DNA of 64,000 bases from Anniella stebbinsi (lineage: Eukaryota > Chordata > Lepidosauria > Squamata > Anniellidae), in contig JARDYH010000003.1 of NCBI GenBank assembly GCA_029215795.1, positions 12,716,001-12,780,000 of the forward strand. The letters run 5' to 3'. Within the stretch, counting starts at the first letter, position 1, and every line of letters begins with the position of its first letter. Below are positions 56,576-64,000 of this stretch, one piece after another. The position numbers and the translations under genes were made by a program. Under the pieces are notes generated by a model. It was given only the letters and a program-made list of their open reading frames with translations. It was not told the origin of the DNA and did not search any database.

Positions 56576-57040
56576 TAGGGTGACCAGATACAATCCAGGT
56601 GAGGGCTCATGTAAGTTGTAGAGAAAAGGGAATTTCAGCCAGTGTCATTTGTATGCAATTAGTTCCCGGTGATATTCCCTCTTCATCACAACAGTTAAAG
56701 TTGCAGGGGCCCTTCCTTCTTTTGTATATGGTCACTCTAGTATAGTGCCTGCACCTTTAACTGTTGTGATGAAGAGGGAATATCACCAGGAACTAACTGC
56801 ATACAAATGACACTGGCTGAAATTCCCTTTTCTCTACAACTGTTAAAGTTACATGAGCCCTGACCTGGATTTTATCTGGTAAGCCTACTACAGGACAGGG
56901 CTCCTGCAGCTTTACCTGTTGTGATGAAGAAGGAATTTCACTGGGTGCTGCCTGCATACAAATGACTCCTGATGAAATTCCTTTTTCTACATCTGTTAAA
57001 GATATAGGAGCCCTGTCCTCCTTTTCATATGGTCACCCTA
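56576..57040. mobile_element. Trimeric palindromic MITE, copy 4
   Basis: At 465 bp this copy has three units: about 56576-56735, 56736-56887 (inverted) and 56888-57040 (same orientation as the second). The first dimer has the diverged CCAGATACAATCCAGG end, while the third unit retains the canonical TCATATGGTCACCCTA end. It could be a dimer plus an adjacent solo unit, or a real trimer. Confidence 0.7.
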
Positions 57041-57218
57041 GTGTTATGAGACATAAGTGTTTTGTGATTGACCCTACCCAAAATGAAGGGTAGGGTCAAT
57101 GAAGGGGCAAGCCATTCCCATGACAGTCATTTCGTTAGAGCACTCATGGCAGTCATTCAAAATTTCAAATGTGCTCATTGACAAAACAAAAGTTTGGGGA
57201 CCTCCACTCTAGGCATTA

Positions 57219-57243
57219 GAGAGAAAGAGAGAGAGAGAGAGAG
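57219..57243. repeat. (AG)n microsatellite
   Basis: GA run with one AAA interruption. Confidence 0.9.
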
Positions 57244-57731
57244 TTGCATCAGCTCAGACTATAATTGAAGATGGAGAAACTTGTTGAGGAGGACTGCACT
57301 CTGTCTGTAATACAACCAACATTACTAGTGGGACATATTCATATTTCAAATCAGGAAGGTACCTAGTTTAGTGAAATCGCTAGTCAGTCATGAACTTTAC
57401 ATTAATCAAATACGGAGAAATCACATGATTTATAAACATGCAAGAAGTAACTAAAATGCTTTGTTGTGAGCACCTTTTATGGGTGATGTGCCTAACAGTT
57501 TCAATATCACAGTATGTGAACTAAGGAATGGGTGGCAAGTATGGAACCCACAGTGATGCAGCGGTCTCATTTTACAAACCTGGGCCCAGATGGTGGTCCA
57601 TCAACGCCTCTACTCAATGTCTTTCAGAGAATGTAAGTTCCTTGATTGATCAGCCCATCTTGTACAGGAACACTCTCCTTGAGTGGGCAAGCCAATGAAA
57701 CCAGGGAGAATATGACAGGAGGCCTAAATAT

Positions 57732-58754
57732 TAGGGATGTGTATTGTATCGGGTCCAATGTCTGATAACGAACTGATAAAGTCGTTATTGGCTATCCGAT
57801 GACCGATAACAATAATTTCCTTAGGTGGCCCAATCTGATTGGATCCGATATCCATATGTCCGATAACTATTGGACATATCGGATATTCGGACCACCATTT
57901 CTGGTGTTTTCCCCATAGGCTTGCATTGGGGGAAAGAAAGCTTTTCCCCAATGCAAGACTATGGGGAAAAACACTGGGCTGGCACTCCCTTCCTCCCCAC
58001 ACTCGTGCTCCCTTCCCCCACTCCTGCTCCTTACCTATCTTCGCCTTCGCCGCTGTCATCGTCGCTGCCGCTATCCAGTGCTGCCACACGCTTGGTACTG
58101 TGAAACAGGCTTTTTGGCCTGATTCTCAGTACAGCTACATGCCAAGTAATGATATCATCACTTGGCATGTACCTGTACTGAGGAACAGGCCGAAAAGCCT
58201 GTTTAGCAGTATGTAGCAGGCAGCAGCGCAGGATAGAGGCGATGGTGGTGGCAATGGGGATGGCGGCGGCATCCAGCGCTGCCGCCTGCTTGGTACTGTG
58301 AAACAGGCTTTTCGGCCTGTTCTTCAGTACAGCTACGCGCCGAGTGATGACATCACTCAGCGTGTAGCTGCACTGAGAAACAGGACGAAAAGCCTGTTTC
58401 GCAGTACCAAGCGGGCGACAGCGCTGGATGGCAGCAGCAATGACAGCGGCAGTGGCGAAGGCGGTGAACACGGCAGCAGCAGCGGGGGGGGGTAAGGCAC
58501 GTGAGTGGGGGGAGGGAGTGTGAGTGGGGGGAGGGAGGGAGTGCCGGCCCAGTGTTCTTCCCCATAGACTTGCATTGGGGGAAAACACCAGAAACTTTGG
58601 AACTTCCGATATTTTGGAAATATTGGAACTTCCGATATTTATTGGAAATCGGATCCGATCAAATCCGGGTATCCCCCGATATAATCGGATCAGAATTTTT
58701 TTTATATTGGAATTTCTGATAATGATACAATAATTTCGGCAGTGCACATCCCTA
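57732..58754. mobile_element. Non-autonomous hAT-like element, copy D (divergent subfamily)
   Basis: This 1023-bp element has ends TAGGGATGTGTA and TGCACATCCCTA and a perfect 8-bp duplication CTAAATAT (57724-57731 and 58755-58762). The outer sequence differs from copies A-C (many GATAAC and CCGATA motifs), but the AAAGCTTT palindrome near 57940 and the hairpin layout are shared. Two hairpins with apices near 58154 (AATGATATCATCACTTGG) and 58347 (GAGTGATGACATCACTC) lie between one CTTACC (58032) and one GGTAAG (58491). Long frames on both strands are shadows of the palindrome. Confidence 0.88.
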
Positions 58755-58759
58755 CTAAA

Positions 58760-59060
58760 TATGAGATATACTTGCAGGGTTCATAGGAGCTGCCAGTGCT
58801 GGGACTTAAGCAGCTCCATAGTGAGCAGCCAGTCAGGCACAATACAGACTGCAATTGTCAAGGCAATGGACCCAGCAGGACAAGGTCCCCTTATAGTACC
58901 TTCCAGATCAGGAGAAACCAACAGCATGCCTGGATGGGAGGAGTCACCCTGGAGCCTAAATAAACTTTGTTGCCCACATCCTCTGACCACAGTGGTGCAC
59001 TAGATGGAAGGCAGTGCAAAGACCCACAGGTTCTCAGTTCTATATCTGGTGGCTCCTGAC
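58760..59060. repeat. Possible LTR remnant
   Basis: TGGAGCCTAAATAAACTTTG near 58960 and nearby GC-rich sequence resemble the end of an old LTR. Only weak support. Confidence 0.22.
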
Positions 59061-59194
59061 AGGAACACACAGCCACACATGGTTTCATAGAGATGACTGA
59101 CACAATCTTGAGGTAGACTGGAGCTCTTTGATCACGCTTTGAATTTGTACCAATCTTCAATTATGCCCATTCTAGACAAATTCTGGGTTTTAAC

Positions 59195-59285
59195 CAACAT
59201 AAGTCCAACTTAGAGTAGACCCACTGAAATGAATGGGACTTAGGTTAAACTAAAATTGGAGACAACGCATTGGATACAATTCTTT
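59195..59285. repeat. MITE-like repeat (AATGGGACTTACT family)
   Basis: AACTTAGAGTAGACCCACTG and AAATGAATGGGACTTAGGTT match the copy at 16105. Confidence 0.58.
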
Positions 59286-59289
59286 GTCC

Positions 59290-60465
59290 AAAATATGCTG
59301 CTGTGGAGCCCCAAATTCATTGGGTTTGGCAGAAGCAATGGCATTAAAGAAAGCACATCCAAGATGGTGGCAAGGGATTATTATAACGCAGTGAAAGCAG
59401 CTGAGTCGTGTCAAGACAAACAATGCAACTGAGGGATTGGTTTGCTGGTCCTCCTGCTTTCATATATTCATATAACCACAATCTATTTGATTCTCAGTGC
59501 TTTTATGTTATCATTACCTGAAGAAAAAAGGGACAGATCTACCTCTCAGAGCTGATGTTACATGTCCCAACTAGAGCTGACATAACTGTAATTCAAGCCA
59601 TACCAAAGGGCATGGAATCCGGATTCTCTCGGTATGGTGCGCCGAGGCTTTAACTGCAAAACACTCATGATTAGCACAAGTTTTGTGGCACAAGTCCCCA
59701 CAAAGAAAAATGTCACTTCGCTTTATTTCCTGCTTCCCATCCATGATGCACACTGACAGCTTTATCATCAAGAGGAGCATTATGTCAGCCTGCTCGATGC
59801 TTTTTGAAGCTGTCAACAACGTTTAGAGTCAAGCCCTCCAAACTTTTAAAAACTTAATCATCTTTATTCTGGATGCATAAAAGTTGAATGCAACAGACCT
59901 TCACACAGGGCATTTTATTGGCTCGGCTGGCCAAAGGCATCGTCAGGCTGTTGAAACATTTAGGTAGTACAAAGCACTTTGTCCAGAGAAAGTGTATTTT
60001 TAAAGGCAGAAGTACACCTGAGGTGGCAAAATGTGAGGGCTTTTTTTTTGGTTGAGGAAGTGTATGCAATGCCCTACAATGGACTGCCAAGATATGTGCC
60101 ATTCAATATGTAAGAGCCTCACCTTTGGGTAACTTTGCACTGTTGAATATATAGGACAGATCTTAAAGATAAACCACAGGATTCTGATTTAGCCTCTTTT
60201 GTTTCCTATTTCAGTATGATATATTTTAAAGCTTGTCAAACCTACAGACTTTCTGAGGTCTTACTCATTATTTTCGCAAATACTTTGGATGATCATGCAA
60301 GGAAATGAGCTAAAACCATACCATGCCAGAGGCACAGGAATCCTGATGCACACACATAGAATCCTGCTATATACACAAGAGATTTCTCCAATCATTTCAG
60401 TAGAGGAAGCCAGACCATGTGCAGCAATAGAGGTATGTGATGATCATTTATGCCACCCCCTCCCA
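59290..60465. other. SOX5 5' flank, no gene seen
   Basis: Unique AT-rich DNA with no supported exon, repeat family or RNA gene. Confidence 0.4.
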
Positions 60466-60470
60466 TTAGT

Positions 60471-60876
60471 TAGGGATGTTTGAGAATTTTGTTTCAGTTC
60501 ACAAATCTTCCAAACATGCCCCATTGAAAACTCCCAATGTGAACAGGAGAACTTTTTTTTTTTTTGGTTATATTTTTGGGAAAAAGCTCACACATTCCCA
60601 AAATTGTGATTGCATTCAGAAATGTGTGCATTTTTTGAAAACAAAAATGTGCATGTTAAAATGCACTTTTTTAAAAAAAAAACATAGTTTCAGAGTTTAG
60701 TCAATGGGGGAAAGTGTGCACTTCTGAAAAATGTGTACAGAAGTGTGTGCTTTTGCCATTTGAAATGCGAACTTTCCTCATCTGAACAAAAAGAAAAACC
60801 AGTTGCAAACAAAAATGAGAGGTGAACTGAGCTTTGAACTGGAGTTCAGACAATCTCAGCTAGCTTGAGCATCCCT
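60471..60876. mobile_element. hAT-like MITE with TAGGGATGTTTGA / GAGCATCCCT ends
   Basis: TAGGGATGTTTGAGAATTTT on the left, GCTTGAGCATCCCT on the right. The interior has repeated GTGCATTTT and AAATGTGCA motifs and matches the style of 54539-54936. No clear duplication. Confidence 0.55.
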
Positions 60877-60879
60877 GGT

Positions 60880-62795
60880 TGCTGGTTGGGGACCATGGAG
60901 GAAAGGAAGACCCATTTAACTCCATGCAAACTACAGCTGGCATCGTAACGGTGGATGTTTCTGAGCTTCAGAACTACAGTTCCTATAATTCAGTGTGAAC
61001 AGAGCAAAGTTATCCCCTGCTCCTCCTGGATTGGCTTATCCCTACCGAGCTTTCAAGTAGGCCTACCTGGCACCTACAGAATCCCACATATATAGGGGTC
61101 AGGTCATCCTTCCCTGTTATTCTTTTTGAGCTCTGGATGATTGGATTTTCCATGGAAATCTACTGCAATGTGTCAGTTGAGCATCCCCACACCAGACACC
61201 TCTGGGAGTGCTTTACCTATGCTGATTAGCTAGGCAGTGCTTTGATAGGAGGCACTTGGGGGTATTTGACTTGTCGCAACTTGGAAACTTTACCAGCCAC
61301 AGCACAAGTACATGCTAAGGCATATCCAAATATGCAGTGGTTTGGTCACTGTGATGCCATAGACTCTTTACTTTCTCTACCTGGATCGTCACACCCTTGT
61401 TGAGTTTCTGCTCCCTTGATTTATCACAAAGCAGAACTCATTGAGTCCATCATATATCTATCAATGCTCCTCCCCTACTGAGATTGGGGGTCTTACTTGA
61501 GTCACATGGTACCTTCTACTTAATAATATAGTTGGGGGTTGAGGAACTCAACATGGGGCTTCTGATTCCAGTGACGAAAGGAGACTATAGACCAAATCTT
61601 GAAGGCTAAAATTTGAATCCAAAGCATGTTGTTCTCATGGGGGCTCCTCGCAAATGGACGCATTTAGAAATATAGCATTAGAAATATGTGTGTTCATGCA
61701 AGAATGCAAAGATCAAAGAGGAACTGGGAAACATGCCTGGAAAAGGGGAGGTGGAAACAATAGGCAGAAATGGAGTAGACACACAAGGAAGAAAATAATA
61801 ATAATAATATTGTGCTTTGTAGGTTTAACTAGACTCTTCCGTTTGCCAATCCACTGACATGTGTTTTGGTCTAGTGAGGGATTAGAACACACAGCTGGTG
61901 CATATTTGGCACACAGGTGTCTCCCGCTCTGCATTTGCTAGCGAGCTAACAACAGATGGCTTTGTGCACACGTGTATGTGTGCAAGCGAGCACATATGGG
62001 GGGAATCCTTTTTGAGTAGTGTCAAAGAAAGAACTCAATATTAACTACTCTCTTTTTCACTCCTGTGCAGCCAGGATAAAATTAAAAGATGCTAAATATT
62101 TGATGTGCCAAATAATTCTCAGCTGCTGGAATATGCAGAGAATCCAGAATGTTTCATCAAAAGGGCCCACGTGATATATTTTTTCAACCAGAGCAGGATG
62201 GCACATGGGTAATCCTCACCCTGGGTTCTGATGTGATGATCCAGGACATCCAATCACCATAATCTGCAAGGCTACTGTAGAAGAGTTTCTGCTGTGTTTG
62301 GGACACACAGCCGCTTGAAGGAATGTGGAGTTAAATTGGCTAGGAAGCTATAGCTGGATCCAGATCTGGAGTGCAAGTTTGGTATCCCTTGAGGCCAGGG
62401 AAGGTGATTCACTCAGGCTGGGTGCTTGGGCTGGAGCTAGAGTTTCTTGAACTTCAGCAGCACCTGGACTGCATCAGGTGGAACATACTTCTCGGTTGAC
62501 CAGGCAAGAGCAGAAAGCCAAGCTCTTCTATCTATACCAGGCCTTCTTGACCAATCCAGAGGTAACATACTACCTTCCAACTGCAGGGGTGAATGTCATC
62601 TCACCTTCTCTTGTGCCCAGAGAGGGCCATGTGAACTGTGCACATACCATTCTTAGCTGTAGTCAGTTAAGTGGTAGAATACTATATTCACATTTGGCCT
62701 TGAATCTTGGCCACTGCAAGGGACTTATACTGAATGTAAGGAAGGAAGGAAGGTTGGTCAGCTAATGATGCAAACAAGTGTCTCAGACCCAAGCC
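60880..62795. other. SOX5 5' flank, no gene seen
   Basis: Mostly unique. 62030-62160 is a complex AT-rich stretch with AAATTAAAAGATGCTAAATA. A short (AAT) run occurs at 61795. No gene. Confidence 0.4.
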
Positions 62796-62799
62796 CGGC

Positions 62800-63560
62800 A
62801 TGCCTGGGTGGGGGGAGGCCAATTGTGGATGGGGGGAGAACGAGAGGCATGGAGGTAGGGCATTGGCCACCACGTTTTGGTACCACAGGGAATCGGAGGG
62901 GCGCAGCTATATAAGTGCTGCACCTCCCTCCAGAGCCCTCTATGTTTCTCGGCTCCCTCCCTCCCTCCCTTGTAGACAGTGTGGGTTTGCTGGTTGTCCG
63001 TTCCGAGGCCAAGTAGGAATTTTTTGCTCATAATCTAACTTGGTTATGAGTTTTTTGGCCTACTCCACACTGTGAGACAAGTTTGGTGTATTAAATAGGT
63101 TGATTTGATGTTAATTGGTCACATTTGATGGCGGTTAGGTACGGGCATCTCAAGTGTGGGGAATATTGGTGAGCATTCTCAGGCACCATTGGTGGTGATG
63201 GGTAGTGCCTGAAGCCTATGGCAGGGAGTCTTGCGGCACCAGCCAACGGGTTGAAGGTTTATCTATGAGACCAACCCTCTTCACCTCCTCAGAGCCTTGC
63301 GGCATGGGGCAGTGACACCGGAAGGCCTCCCTACCCCAAATGGGGAGCCTATGGAGTGGCGAACTGTATGGTGCCCTTTCTGGGGCTAAGAATGGGTCAC
63401 CCGATCCCAGAAATGGCCTTCTTGAGCCATGTGTGAGATGCCCGCTTAGGAATTTTCCTCTTTTGCAGATCTTTAATAAATGTGGCCCATGTTTAAAATC
63501 CATATACTTGTGTCGTCTCATTATTTCTCACCTCCAGTTCCGCAAGTGGCATAGCAAGAC
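62800..63560 (+). mobile_element. Possible solo LTR
   Basis: CGCAGCTATATAAGTGCTGC (TATA-like, near 62905) is followed about 560 bp later by a CTTTAATAAATGTGGCCC poly(A)-type signal and a short T/C-rich end. This is the order of a U3-R-U5 long terminal repeat. No internal genes or second LTR are found in the window. Exact TG/CA ends and target duplication could not be fixed. Confidence 0.4.
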
Positions 63561-63771
63561 TCTAGACTAAACAGTAAACAAACTGCTTGGCAATTCCTGC
63601 TTGCAGCATGAATGATCAGGTGGGGTATTTGAGCTTGTTGCTCATACACGGTGAACATGAAGTTGATGTACAATCCCAATCAGCATACATTTATGGGAAT
63701 TCAGTTTATGGAGTTCAGACTGGCTTACTTCAAAGCCACATTTTTAGGATTAGACTGTTGACCTCTTAAGG

Positions 63772-63902
63772 CAGGAGTGGGCAACTTGTGGACCTTCAGA
63801 TGTTTTGGCCTATACCTCCCATCAGCCCTAGCCAGCAAAGGTAATGGTGAGGGATCATGGGAGTTGTGACCCTTCAGATGTTTTGGCCTACAAGTTGGCA
63901 CC
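63772..63902. mobile_element. Palindromic MITE (ACAACTCCCATCA family)
   Basis: CAACTTGTGGACCTTCAGAT and TTGGCCTATACCTCCCATCA pair with GATCATGGGAGTTGTGACCC. It abuts the CR1 end at the right edge. Confidence 0.7.
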
Positions 63903-63904
63903 CA

Positions 63905-64000
63905 CTATGATGGCCACCAATTTGGATGGCTTTAAAAGGGGATTAAACAAATTCCTGGAGGAGAAATCTATCAATGGCTACTAGTCCTGATAGCTATATG
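63905..64000 (+). pseudogene. CR1-clade LINE 3' end, cut by window edge
   Basis: Matches the C-terminal coding part and the start of the 3' UTR of the CR1 copy at 33500 (GATGGCCACCAATTTGGATG, then GGCTACTAGTCCTGAT). It encodes MATNLDGFKRGLNKFLEEKS-like residues. It continues beyond the window. Confidence 0.8.

Noticed and set aside
58031..58747. Open frame of 238 codons, minus strand
   Set aside because: Covers the hairpins of hAT copy D; repeated KSLFHSTK-like segments come from the duplicated arms, not from a protein family.
1..64000. CRISPR array, operon or prophage
   Set aside because: No direct-repeat/spacer pattern, no ribosome-binding sites and no dense coding; the content is clearly vertebrate nuclear DNA.

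Overview
This is a 64 kb window of animal nuclear DNA from a reptile, most likely a squamate. The repeats point there: CR1- and L2-clade LINE remnants, tRNA-derived SINEs of the Sauria type, and many palindromic MITEs and non-autonomous hAT-like DNA transposons. I see no bacterial genes, no CRISPR array and no rRNA or functional tRNA gene. Almost every long open frame is either a shadow over simple repeats or GC-rich transposons, or a piece of a dead LINE.

One host gene is recognisable. On the minus strand at 26997-27034 lies the first coding exon of the long form of SOX5 (MLSDPDLPQEFE plus the split Arg codon), followed by a strong splice donor. Upstream of it (27035-27400) is a leader/promoter-like stretch with a GA-rich tract, two upstream ORFs and a small GC-rich block. 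Positions 1-26996 are therefore intron 1 of SOX5. Positions from about 27400 to 64000 are its 5' flank, or an upstream intron if an alternative distal promoter exists.

Layout: 1-16 kb is intron with scattered repeats, including hAT copy A (8966-9846) and an L2 remnant (10836-11650). About 16.5-29 kb surrounds the SOX5 exon and is poor in transposons, with mostly unique sequence, microsatellites and probably regulatory elements. 29-64 kb is rich in transposons: two L2 remnants and one CR1 remnant with broken reading frames, hAT copies B (34087-35017), C (38820-40394) and D (57732-58754), four dimeric or trimeric MITEs between 45.5 and 57.1 kb, SINEs, and a possible solo LTR near 63 kb.

The most unusual content is the hAT-like family A-D. 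All four copies share the ends TAGGGATGTG / TGCACA(C/T)CCCTA and have perfect 8-bp target-site duplications. Subterminal sequence is rich in ATCGGA/TCCGAT. Inside are large hairpin modules, usually bounded by CTTACC and GGTAAG, with a TGATGACATCA-like apex. In copy C this module is amplified four times at 242-249 bp spacing into a CpG-dense array. A second unusual group is a MITE family in which an already palindromic unit of about 155 bp is joined head-to-head into dimers and, once, a trimer.
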